Positions 9,362 to 16,568 of a DNA stretch of 64,000 bases are shown here, piece after piece. A program made the position numbers and the translations under genes. Source of the stretch: Clostridiales bacterium (GTDB lineage Bacteria; Bacillota; Clostridia; Lachnospirales; Lachnospiraceae); contig JAJBTU010000037.1 of the NCBI GenBank assembly GCA_020860715.1, positions 1 through 64,000 of the forward strand, read 5' to 3'. Each line of letters starts with the position of its first letter. Within the stretch, counting starts at the first letter, position 1. The notes under the pieces were generated by a model. It ran no database searches. It saw nothing but the letters and a program-made list of their open reading frames with translations, and was not told the DNA's origin.

Positions 9362-9625
9362 TCAGGCCATAGCATTGACTGCTTTCGCAAGGCGGGATAC
9401 TTTTCTCGCTGCGTTGTTCTTATGATAAACGCCCTTGGTAGCAGCCTTGTCAATGGTAGAAGTAGCAGCCAGCAGAGCCGCCTCAGCTGCAGCCTTGTCA
9501 TTCGCCGCAACAGCTGCATCTACTTTTTTCATCGCGGTCTTCACAGAAGACTTGATGGCTTTATTTTTGTCATGTCTCTTCTGGGAGACAAGGATTCTTT
9601 TCTTCGCAGATTTAATATTTGCCAA
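9362..9625 (-). CDS. rpsT: 30S ribosomal protein S20, TTG start
   Basis: 87 aa. The sequence after the start (ANIKSAKKRI...) is the classic S20 N-terminus, and the protein is Lys/Ala-rich and helical as expected. The start codon is TTG (complement of 9623-9625), directly preceded by the strong site GGGAGGTG 6 nt upstream. The nearest in-frame ATG lies 24 codons further up, in non-homologous leader. S20 binds 16S rRNA early in 30S assembly. In E. coli, rpsT also uses UUG and is translationally autoregulated; whether that holds here is inference. Its own consensus promoter lies at 9704-9732. Confidence 0.96.
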   Translation of the reverse strand: MANIKSAKKRILVSQKRHDKNKAIKSSVKTAMKKVDAAVAANDKAAAEAALLAATSTIDKAATKGVYHKNNAARKVSRLAKAVNAMA

Positions 9626-9703
9626 CTCGAACACCTCCCTGCTTTTTAAGATTTCATTGTTTTGTAAAACGGACACGGTCGTTTTCTTTAAACACACTCA
9701 ACT

Positions 9704-9732
9704 ATATTAGTCCAATCGGGGAATCCTGTCAA
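9704..9732 (-). promoter_or_regulatory. Consensus sigma-A promoter of rpsT
   Basis: On the minus strand: TTGACA (9732-9727), 17-bp spacer, TAATAT (9709-9704). The -35 is perfect and the spacing ideal, as expected for a ribosomal protein gene. The transcript leader is about 70 nt. Confidence 0.85.
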
Positions 9733-9953
9733 GAATTATTTCCGCCATTGACAGAGAAAAGTGTCAATAGTAAAATGAAGAAAACCGTTCGAATAACATC
9801 AAAATGAAAAAGCAGGTGCCAGGCGTCAGCGAAGATGAAAAGAATGATCTGCGTAACTGGTCAGGCATTCTTTTTACGGTGGCGGATCATTTGGGGCAGA
9901 GCCGGGAAAATGATATAAAATCAAAAACATAATACATGAGAGAGGATAACAAA
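9733..9953 (+). other. Intergenic stretch between the rpsT promoter and metY
   Basis: A possible 42-codon frame (9804-9932) lies here without a clear ribosome site. A TATAAA stretch at about 9913-9919 could be the -10 of the sulfhydrylase promoter. I see no S-box or T-box structure. Confidence 0.4.
9804..9932 (+). CDS. Possible small protein of 42 aa, doubtful
   Basis: ATG at 9804, stop TAA at 9930-9932. The product starts MKKQVPGVSEDEK and contains NWSGILFTVADHLG, which reads like a real helical peptide rather than random sequence, but no ribosome site is visible and no family is recognised. It could be the remnant of a longer gene. Confidence 0.2.
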   Translation: MKKQVPGVSEDEKNDLRNWSGILFTVADHLGQSRENDIKSKT

Positions 9954-11237
9954 ATGAGCGATTATAAGCTGGGAACACGCTGTGTACAGGGCGGCTACAC
10001 ACCGGGAAATGGGGAGCCGCGCCAGATACCGATCGTGCAGTCTACCACGTTTCGTTACGCGACGAGCGAGGACATGGGGAAGCTGTTTGATCTTGAAGCA
10101 GACGGATACTTTTATTCACGCCTGCAGAATCCGACGAATGATATGGTGGCGGCAAAGATCACAGAGCTGGAGGGCGGAACGGCCGGTATGCTTACCTCGT
10201 CCGGGCAGGCGGCAAACTTTTTTGCCCTGTTCAATATCTGTGAGTGCGGCGATCACATCGTTGCGTCGTCCAGTATTTACGGAGGCACGTTCAATCTGAT
10301 TTCCGTCACGATGGCAAAGATGGGAATTACGTCGACCTTCGTCAGCCCGGATGCGAGCGAGGAAGAGCTGGACGCCGCATTCCGCCCGAACACGAAGGCG
10401 GTCTTTGGCGAGACCATCGCGAATCCGGCGCTGACGGTTCTTGATATTGAGAAATTTGCAAAGGCGGCGCATGCGCACGGCGTGCCTCTGATCGTGGACA
10501 ATACGTTCCCGACGCCGGTCAACTGCCGCCCGTTTGAGTGGGGCGCGGATATCGTCACGCATTCGACGACGAAATACATGGACGGCCACGGAGCGGCGTT
10601 AGGCGGCGCGATTATTGACCACGGCGTCTTTGACTGGATGGCGCACGCGGAGAAATTCCCGGGCCTTTGCACGCCGGATGAGAGCTACCACGGGATTACC
10701 TACGCGGAGAAGTTTGGAAAAGAGGGCGCATTCATCACCAAGTGCACCTCACAGCTGATGCGCGATTTCGGCTCCATGCAGTCCCCACAGAATGCCTTTA
10801 TTCTGAACCTCGGTCTGGAATCGCTGCATGTGCGTATGCCGAAGCATGTGGAGAACGCGCAGGCAGTGGCAGAATTTCTGTACAGCCATCCGAAGGTGGC
10901 GTATGTGAATTATTCCGGACTTCCGACCGATAAATATTATGAGGTGGCGCAGAAGTACCTGCCGAACGGCGGCTGCGGTGTTGTGTCCTTTGGCTTAAAG
11001 GGCGGACGTGAGGCAGCGTCGGTCTTCATGCGCGAACTGAAGCTGGGGGCGATCGAGACCCATGTGGCTGATGCGCGCACCTGCTGCCTGAACCCGGCAA
11101 CCAGCACCCATCGCCAGATGAATGATGAGCAGCTTAAGGAGGCCGGCGTACCGGCAGAACTGATCCGCATCAGTCTGGGACTGGAGGATAAAGAGGACCT
11201 GATCGCGGACATTGCGCATGCGCTGGATGCGATCTGA
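9954..11237 (+). CDS. metY: O-acetylhomoserine sulfhydrylase / PLP-dependent Cys/Met metabolism enzyme
   Basis: 427 aa. Cys/Met-metabolism PLP fold (aspartate aminotransferase superfamily): SRLQNPTNDMVAAKITELEGG near the N-terminus, the S-S-G-Q-A phosphate-binding turn, VDNTFPTPVNCRP, and the PLP lysine in HSTTKYMDGHG. The long form with S-L-G-L-E-D near the C-terminus fits O-acetylhomoserine aminocarboxypropyltransferase, which makes homocysteine from O-acetylhomoserine and sulfide. Cystathionine-gamma-synthase relatives are shorter. Start 9954 (MSDYKLG) follows GAGAGG; the ATG at 9936 is less well placed. It is a single gene, with no methionine neighbours in the window. Confidence 0.9.
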   Translation: MSDYKLGTRCVQGGYTPGNGEPRQIPIVQSTTFRYATSEDMGKLFDLEADGYFYSRLQNPTNDMVAAKITELEGGTAGMLTSSGQAANFFALFNICECGDHIVASSSIYGGTFNLISVTMAKMGITSTFVSPDASEEELDAAFRPNTKAVFGETIANPALTVLDIEKFAKAAHAHGVPLIVDNTFPTPVNCRPFEWGADIVTHSTTKYMDGHGAALGGAIIDHGVFDWMAHAEKFPGLCTPDESYHGITYAEKFGKEGAFITKCTSQLMRDFGSMQSPQNAFILNLGLESLHVRMPKHVENAQAVAEFLYSHPKVAYVNYSGLPTDKYYEVAQKYLPNGGCGVVSFGLKGGREAASVFMRELKLGAIETHVADARTCCLNPATSTHRQMNDEQLKEAGVPAELIRISLGLEDKEDLIADIAHALDAI

Positions 11238-11353
11238 GCGTCTGACTGCAGCAGTGAATTGAATTTTATTTCCGCCCATTCGGCCCGGCTGCAGACTGAT
11301 TTGAAAGGCCTGCAGGATTTGTAAAATCAAACTGCCGGGGAAACGGGAAGGTG

Positions 11354-11362
11354 TGGTATGAT
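11354..11362 (+). promoter_or_regulatory. Extended -10 element (TGGTATGAT) before the Lon-like ATPase
   Basis: TGG-TATGAT at 11354-11362 is an extended -10 without a clear -35. The same TGGTATGAT followed by an A-rich stretch recurs at 12944-12952 before the membrane-protein operon, which suggests that both transcripts are driven alike. Confidence 0.4.
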
Positions 11363-11409
11363 GAAACGGATGATTGACATTTGCATTATATACGATAAGG
11401 GAGAGAGTC

Positions 11410-12897
11410 ATGCCAGTATTTGATTTCAGCAACAGCCCATCGGAGAAAAAACAGGCGGCAGAATGTACATATACCATTTTCAACTCAAATGAGTCCGCCC
11501 CCTCGGCCGAACGGCCGATTCTGGTTCTGGATAACCGCAAAAAGAAGTGGAAACATCATTCAAACGGTATTTTTTCAAAACCGGATCAGAAGACAGCCTT
11601 TGAATTTGACGAGGAGGGCGGCACGGAATCCGCGGATATTCTGCTGCTGGATGCCAGGTTTGTCAGTCTGCTGCGCTGGCTTGGAGAAAGCCACATCCGG
11701 GTACGCCTTTCCGGAGCAAACCGGGAGGACGGTTACGCGGTTTACCGCATCAGAGAGATTGCGTACGGTGGTGCGACAAAACTGTCTGCGGAGGACGGAT
11801 TTCTTCAGTTTATGATTGAACGGCTGCTCGCAAGCGACGCGCCGGGAAAGGAGATCGAAGAGGACGAGCAGGAGGAGGCCGGCGACGATATGAAGCTGAC
11901 CAGCCTGCAGAGCATCACGGATTTTCTGAACTGTGCGGGACGGACGCTGCCCGACAATATACGCCTGTGGGCAAGGCGAAACCTCGCGGTGGCACGTTCT
12001 CATGAGGTGACCGCGGAGGAGCGGCGGCATGCACAGAGAGCCCTCTCCATTATGCTGAACATCCACTGGAAGAGCAATTATTTTGAGTCGATCGACCCGC
12101 AGGAAGCCAGACGGATCCTGGATGAGGAACTGTATGGCATGGAACGGGTAAAACAGCGCATCATTGAGACGATTATACAGATCAACCGCACGCATACGCT
12201 TCCGGCCTACGGTATGCTGCTGGTCGGGCCGGCGGGTACCGGGAAATCGCAGATCGCCTATGCGGTAGCGCGTATTCTGAAGCTGCCGTGGACGACTCTT
12301 GACATGAGCTCCATCAACGATCCGGAGCAGCTCACAGGCAGTTCCCGCATTTACTCGAACGCGAAGCCGGGCATCATCATGGAAGCCTTTGCCGCGGCAG
12401 GCGAGTCGAATCTGGTCTTTATTATCAACGAGCTGGACAAAGCGGCGACCGGAAAGGGCAACGGCAATCCGGCGGATGTCCTTTTGACGCTGCTGGACAA
12501 TCTTGGCTTTACGGATAATTACATCGAATGCACGGTGCCGACTGTCGGCGTCTACCCCATCGCGACTGCGAATGATATGAGTCAGATCAGCGCGCCTCTG
12601 ATGTCGCGCTTTGCCGTCATTGAACTTCCGGATTATACGCCGGAGGAGAAAAAAATTATTTTCTCGCGGTTTGCGCTGCCGAAAGTCCTGAGACGTATGA
12701 GCATTCGTGCCGATGAGTGCATTGTGCCTTCCGAAGCTGTCGATGCAGTGATCGAAAAATATTCCAATACGACCGGTATCCGCGATCTGGAACAGGCGGC
12801 GGAGCACATTGCTGCAAACACGCTTTATCAGATTGAAGTCAACCATGTGGCGTCTGTAGAGTTTGACGCACAGATTGTGCGGGAACTGCTGGCCTGA
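11410..12897 (+). CDS. Lon-like AAA+ ATPase lacking a protease domain
   Basis: 495 aa. Residues 1-160 are unrecognised and end in a Glu-rich linker. A helical segment (about 165-235) leads to a Lon-type AAA+ module: RRILDEELYGMERVKQRI mirrors the Lon sequence before its Walker A, then Walker A GPAGTGKS (273-280), sensor 1 IATAND, and sensor 2 in GIRDLEQ. The Walker B is FIINELDK: the usual Asp before the Glu is Asn. The protein stops where the Ser-Lys peptidase would begin. It is therefore an unfoldase/remodeller rather than a protease, or it works with a partner. Start 11410 follows AAGGGAGAG. It precedes the ESCRT-like operon, possibly as part of the same system. Confidence 0.8.
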   Translation: MPVFDFSNSPSEKKQAAECTYTIFNSNESAPSAERPILVLDNRKKKWKHHSNGIFSKPDQKTAFEFDEEGGTESADILLLDARFVSLLRWLGESHIRVRLSGANREDGYAVYRIREIAYGGATKLSAEDGFLQFMIERLLASDAPGKEIEEDEQEEAGDDMKLTSLQSITDFLNCAGRTLPDNIRLWARRNLAVARSHEVTAEERRHAQRALSIMLNIHWKSNYFESIDPQEARRILDEELYGMERVKQRIIETIIQINRTHTLPAYGMLLVGPAGTGKSQIAYAVARILKLPWTTLDMSSINDPEQLTGSSRIYSNAKPGIIMEAFAAAGESNLVFIINELDKAATGKGNGNPADVLLTLLDNLGFTDNYIECTVPTVGVYPIATANDMSQISAPLMSRFAVIELPDYTPEEKKIIFSRFALPKVLRRMSIRADECIVPSEAVDAVIEKYSNTTGIRDLEQAAEHIAANTLYQIEVNHVASVEFDAQIVRELLA

Positions 12898-12923
12898 GAG
12901 GCGCGGATTTTACAATTTTCTGA

Positions 12924-12952
12924 TTGAATTTATATATTATTGATGGTATGAT
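12924..12952 (+). promoter_or_regulatory. Strong candidate promoter of the ESCRT-like operon
   Basis: TTGAAT (12924-12929), 17-bp spacer, TATGAT (12947-12952) with the TG of an extended -10 just upstream. A second overlapping option is TTTACA (12909-12914) with TATATA/TATATT at 12931-12938. The leader to the first gene is about 120 bases. Confidence 0.65.
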
Positions 12953-13081
12953 AAAACCAGATTGTTTATTGAAACGGTTTGGATATACATTGGAGGAAAT
13001 ATGGATAATTAGCCTGTACGGCCGCCGCACAGACCGAAAGGAGACTGCGCGTGCGGCATGTATAGAGGGAGAGGATGTCGT

Positions 13082-13780
13082 GTGGTGAAAAAGAAGAGTG
13101 CTGCCTGGGTTCCGCTTTCAATCATGACCGTGCTTGTCTGCACAGGTTATTGTGCTGCTTTCTTTCTGCTCAATGCAGAGAAAGATCGGATAAGCTGGCT
13201 CTGGTTTGGAGCCGCTCTTCTTTATTTCTTTCTTACATTTTTTTCTTTTCTGCATATGCGCCGGAATTCCCCTGAACCTTCACGGGCGGCTTTAAACAGC
13301 TGTTTTTGCCTGATTTATGCTGTAGTGTCAATTCTTCTGACTGTTCCGAATCGGCCTTTCCGGGATCTGACATTTGAACAGTCTCTTACTGTGTGTCTTT
13401 TTATTTCTGTTATTTATCTGATTTTTCGCTTTTTGTTATGGAAAAAGAATCGGAATCAAACGGTCCGGGTGCAGAATCCGATCAGACAGGCGGACGGTTT
13501 TATCCGTTCGCTGAACACGGAACTAACTGCGCTGAAGCAGGAAGCTGAGGACAGCGGCCTGAAAGCAGCCGTGGAGCAGCTTCGGGAAGATGTTCAATAC
13601 AGTGAGCCGGGCGGCAGGGCTGATACGTCGGAACTGGATGAGCGGATCCTCGGCAATATGGATATGCTCAGAGAAGACCTGGAAGAACAGAAAACGGACA
13701 GGGCTCTGGAGCGTGTGAAAAAGCTGCGCCAGCTGATTGCCCGGCGAAATGCGCTCGTACGGGAAGGAAACCGTTCATGA
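13082..13780 (+). CDS. Membrane protein with four TM helices and a cytoplasmic helical tail
   Basis: About 232 aa. Four hydrophobic segments (VPLSIMTVLVCTGYCAAFF; WFGAALLYFFLTFF; CFCLIYAVVSILL; VCLFISVIYLIFRFLLW) fill the first 130 residues. A charged helical region of about 100 residues follows, rich in Glu, Leu and Arg and likely coiled coil. Tandem GTG codons at 13082 and 13085 follow AGAGGGAGAGG; an ATG at 13058 is less well placed. TM helices plus a helical tail recall XpaC-like proteins, but I do not claim the family. Its stop overlaps the next start by 4 bases (ATGA), so it is translationally coupled to the ESCRT-III-like gene and could be its membrane anchor. Confidence 0.7.
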   Translation: MVKKKSAAWVPLSIMTVLVCTGYCAAFFLLNAEKDRISWLWFGAALLYFFLTFFSFLHMRRNSPEPSRAALNSCFCLIYAVVSILLTVPNRPFRDLTFEQSLTVCLFISVIYLIFRFLLWKKNRNQTVRVQNPIRQADGFIRSLNTELTALKQEAEDSGLKAAVEQLREDVQYSEPGGRADTSELDERILGNMDMLREDLEEQKTDRALERVKKLRQLIARRNALVREGNRS

Positions 13781-14751
13781 GACGCGGGGCTTTGAAAACG
13801 GAAGAAAAACTGCGCCGGCTTCGGGTAACGCTGGAACTGTGCCGTGACCGCAACACAGATGCCGATATCGGGGAATCTCTGAACCGCTCCATCCGTCTGG
13901 TAAAAGATGTAAAAGACTGCGATGATGACCGGCTTGAGACTCTGCTGGAAGCAGTACGGGAACTGGAAGACGAACTGCGTCGGGAGGATATGTATACGGC
14001 ACGCGCGGAAGCGCATCGGCTGTCTGAACTGGCGAATGAACTGAGCCATGAGCCGGAAAGGAAGAACAGAATGGGGATTTTAAGCAAAATGTTCGGGGGC
14101 AGGAAAAGCGCTGAGGATATTCAGCGGCAGGAGATGGATAAACAGTTTCAGCAGGCAGAAGAAAATATCATGCAGCTGAAAAGACAGATTTCCAGACTTA
14201 ATGACCAGTGGGAGGCCTGCTATGGTGAATTGCAGAAGCTGGCTGAACAGAGTGTAAAGCTGGATAAAAACAGTCCGCGCTATGCGCAGATCCTTACGGA
14301 AGCAAAAGGAAAGCAGAACAGGCTGAAACTTCTGGAAGCACAGATAAAGCAGTATTCCACGGCCATGCAGAACAATTCGGAATATCAGATGCTGCTGGAT
14401 AACGGCCGTATCAGTGCGGATCTGAGCAGACTGATGCCGGATGCGGCAAAGGCAGAGGTGCTGATGGATCAGATCGTGCAGGACGCGGAGGATGTCGGTG
14501 AGAAAGTACAGGATATGGGCGATCTGGTAGAGCGCGGCAGCCGGAGAATGCTGGATGCGATGGGGCAGGGAGTTTCCAGTCCGCAGGACATGGATTTGTT
14601 TGAACAGATGCAGCAGACGGCGGCCGGGCAAAGTGAAACGAAGCAGGATGTGACAGAACAGGCGGTTCCGGAAAAGGACGGCCTGCAGAATGAGACGGTG
14701 ACCGGGATACATCAGGATGAACAGAGGCAGGAAGAGGGGGAGATGGTATGA
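13777..14751 (+). CDS. ESCRT-III/Snf7-like helical protein A (with N-terminal helical extension)
   Basis: 324 aa, almost entirely charged helix. Residues 1-98 form an extra helical domain. At Met99 a second N-terminus seems to begin: MGILSKMFGGRKSAEDIQ, an amphipathic/basic start strikingly like that of Snf7/CHMP4 (M-x-V-F-x-K-L-F-G). A long basic helical hairpin follows (about 110-205), then a segment rich in D and E (S-R-L-M-P-D-A-A-K-A-E-V-L-M-D), and a Gln/Glu-rich acidic tail. This basic-core, acidic-tail layout is that of ESCRT-III proteins, which polymerise on membranes. The start ATG overlaps the previous stop. An internal ribosome site precedes Met99, so a short form of 226 aa may also be made. 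Assignment rests on pattern recognition, not a search. Confidence 0.65.
   Translation: MRRGALKTEEKLRRLRVTLELCRDRNTDADIGESLNRSIRLVKDVKDCDDDRLETLLEAVRELEDELRREDMYTARAEAHRLSELANELSHEPERKNRMGILSKMFGGRKSAEDIQRQEMDKQFQQAEENIMQLKRQISRLNDQWEACYGELQKLAEQSVKLDKNSPRYAQILTEAKGKQNRLKLLEAQIKQYSTAMQNNSEYQMLLDNGRISADLSRLMPDAAKAEVLMDQIVQDAEDVGEKVQDMGDLVERGSRRMLDAMGQGVSSPQDMDLFEQMQQTAAGQSETKQDVTEQAVPEKDGLQNETVTGIHQDEQRQEEGEMV
14054..14073 (+). promoter_or_regulatory. Internal ribosome binding site and start within ESCRT-III-like gene A
   Basis: GGAAAGGAAG lies just before an in-frame ATG at 14071 whose product begins with the Snf7-like MGILSKMFGG. This suggests either an alternative start or the original start of a gene now fused to the 98-codon segment upstream. 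Confidence 0.5.
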
Positions 14752-15334
14752 AACTGTTCAAGTCAAAAGCAGAAAAAGAGATGGAAGCCAGACTGGCGAT
14801 TCGCCAGGGGATCAATGACCTGAAGAAATATGACCGTACTCTGGAAAAGAAAAAAAGGAAATGATCGAACACGCGCAGACCGCTAAGGCGCAGGGCATTA
14901 CGCAGCAGTATCAGGTGGCGCTGAGCGGGCTGAAGATGATTCTGTCCTATCAGAAGCGCTGCAAATCCATGATTCTGCAGATACAGATGACGGAAAGCAT
15001 GCGCGACCTGACGACCATTTCTTCTAAATTTGTAAAAATCATGGGAGATGTGGGGACGGAATTGACAAAGGTGAACAAATCCGTCAATTTTGCGAAGAAT
15101 CAGCTGGAATTTGAAAAAGGAATGATGGCGGCAGAGAACGCAATGAGCCAGCTGGAGGATTTCATGGAAGATGCCGGAATGTCATTTGAGGACGCGGAGG
15201 ACGACCAGAGCCTGGATGAGGAGGTCGCAAATCTGATTGATGCGACAGGAGCGGCGAAGGTAGACGCCATGGATGCGGAGATTGACAGCCTGCTTGCGGA
15301 GATTCAGAAGAAGAACCAGACTGTGAAGGAGTGA
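14748..15334 (+). CDS. ESCRT-III/CHMP-like protein B, with a one-base frame break
   Basis: As written, the frame from 14748 stops at 14862 after 38 codons, and a second frame runs from 14855 to 15334. Adding one A to the A7 run (14850-14856) joins them into 195 aa. The joined product has the ESCRT-III plan: a basic N-terminus (MKLFKSKAEKEMEAR), helices with QKRCKSMILQIQMTESM, then KIMGDVGTELTKVNKSVN and FEKGMMAAENAMSQLEDFME, resembling the CHMP2/Did2 core. A very acidic linker follows, and a terminal helix DAEIDSLLAEIQKK fits the MIT-interacting motif (D/E-xx-L-xx-x-L-xx-L-x-K, with Leu in place of Arg). The next gene carries the matching MIT-like domain. The start overlaps the previous stop (ATGA) with a GGGGGAG site. 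A sequence error is more likely than true loss. Confidence 0.72.
14850..14856 (+). other. Frame-break site: A7 homopolymer in ESCRT-III-like gene B
   Basis: Codons AAG AAA AAA AGG AAA TGA are read as written. Eight As, or a -1 slip from AAA-AGG to AAA-AAG, continue as ...K-K-E-M-I-E-H into the downstream frame. Options are sequencing error, programmed or transcriptional slippage, or a true mutation. Confidence 0.8.
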
Positions 15335-15341
15335 CGGCGGC

Positions 15342-16508
15342 ATGAACAACGGGCAGGGATTTTCCTATCAGATTTATGAGACATATTACAGGCAGGCGAA
15401 GGAAGCGTACGCGGCCGGCCGTATGGGAGAAGCCAGAAAAATGTATTTCAATGCCGCAACGTCTTTGCTGAAAACGGCAAAAGAGACGGACGGAGAGATG
15501 AAAGAGGCGCTGATGAGGCGATCCCGCAAGCTGATGCAGCTGGCTGAGAGTATTCCTGATGATTCTGATGCTTCCGGAAGTCCGGCCGCAGGGGAACAGC
15601 GCACCGTCCGTGAAAGCCGTGAGACCGCTTCAGATTCACGCTCCCGCCAGCCGGAAGAAGGTCAGAAGGTGTGGAGAGAAAGCGGCAATCCGGGTGTGTA
15701 CTTTGATGATATAGCCGGGCTGTCGGATGTGAAAGAGAGTATCCGCACCCGGGTGATTCTTCCGAGACTGCATCCGGAAGTGTACACTCTTTTCCGAAGA
15801 GAAGAAAAGGGAGGCATTCTCCTTTACGGACCTCCGGGAACGGGCAAGACCATGATAGCGAAGGCAATCGCGACGGAGATTGACGCAAAATTTTATTCCA
15901 TCCGCTGTTCTGATATTGTGGGAAAGTATTTTGGCGAGGCGGAAAAGAATGTGCGCGGGCTGTTTGATACCGCGCGGCAGAATGAGAACGCGATTCTTTT
16001 CTTTGATGAATTTGAGGCCCTGGCAGCGAAACGCGGAGGCAATTCTACGGTCATGAACCGGCTGGTACCGGAACTGTTAAGCCAGATTGACGGCTTTCAG
16101 GATAAAAAGCAGGGAAATCTGCTGCTGATCGCGGCGACGAACCGGCCATGGGATATTGACAGCGCGTTTTTGCGTCCGCCGCGTCTGACTGAGAAAATTT
16201 ATGTGGGGCTGCCGGATTACGAAGCGCGGCTCTTTATCGCGGACAAAGAATTTCGGGCTGTCCCGTGTGAGATGGAGAATCTTCCGGAACTGATAGCGAA
16301 AGCAACGGACGGCTGTAACGCGGCGGATATCGTGGCGGCCTGCGGCCGGATTAAGGATAATGCGATCCGGTATGTGATCGACCAGACGCAGAAGGAAGGA
16401 ATGGTCCGCTGGGAGGATGTCAGACCGGTGCTCAGTCAGTGTCAGTCCTCGGTTCAGCAGCAGGATCTGGAACAGATCCGACGTTGGGAAGAATCTCAGA
16501 ATAAATGA
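15342..16508 (+). CDS. Vps4-like AAA+ ATPase with N-terminal MIT-like domain
   Basis: 388 aa. Residues 8-72 are a short three-helix bundle with MIT character (YETYYRQAKEAYAAGRMGEA, then Y-F-N-A-A-T-S-L-L, then L-M-R-R-S-R-K-L-M-Q-L-A-E-S-I). A disordered, Ser/Arg/Glu-rich linker (73-115) leads to a meiotic-clade AAA+ module: DIAGL (123-127), Walker A GPPGTGKT (163-170), pore loop VGKYFGEAEKNVRGLF, nearly that of Vps4 (K-W-M-G-E-S-E-K), Walker B ILFFDEFEAL (218-227), sensor AATNRP (264-269) and the basic segment R-P-P-R-L-T-E-K-I-Y. In eukaryotes and archaea Vps4 disassembles ESCRT-III polymers by gripping C-terminal MIM helices through its MIT domain. The preceding gene supplies a MIM-like tail. 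Start 15342 is 7 bases after the previous stop. Confidence 0.82.
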   Translation: MNNGQGFSYQIYETYYRQAKEAYAAGRMGEARKMYFNAATSLLKTAKETDGEMKEALMRRSRKLMQLAESIPDDSDASGSPAAGEQRTVRESRETASDSRSRQPEEGQKVWRESGNPGVYFDDIAGLSDVKESIRTRVILPRLHPEVYTLFRREEKGGILLYGPPGTGKTMIAKAIATEIDAKFYSIRCSDIVGKYFGEAEKNVRGLFDTARQNENAILFFDEFEALAAKRGGNSTVMNRLVPELLSQIDGFQDKKQGNLLLIAATNRPWDIDSAFLRPPRLTEKIYVGLPDYEARLFIADKEFRAVPCEMENLPELIAKATDGCNAADIVAACGRIKDNAIRYVIDQTQKEGMVRWEDVRPVLSQCQSSVQQQDLEQIRRWEESQNK

Positions 16509-16568
16509 TGCATAGATCAGATTATGCACGGCGTGAAGGCTGTGACAGCAGATACAGGGGGAAAACTC

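Noticed and set aside
9733..9953. S-box or T-box riboswitch before the sulfhydrylase gene
   Set aside because: I could not find the conserved stems, specifier loop or an antiterminator/terminator pair.
11575..12846. 423-codon open frame on the minus strand opposite the Lon-like ATPase
   Set aside because: It mirrors the codon bias of the sense gene, has no ribosome site and gives a His/Arg-rich sequence without domains.
14850..14856. Programmed -1 ribosomal frameshift as the preferred reading of the split gene
   Set aside because: The site is not a canonical slippery heptamer in frame, no stimulatory stem was noticed, and similar breaks occur in murA and sigE. Kept only as an alternative.
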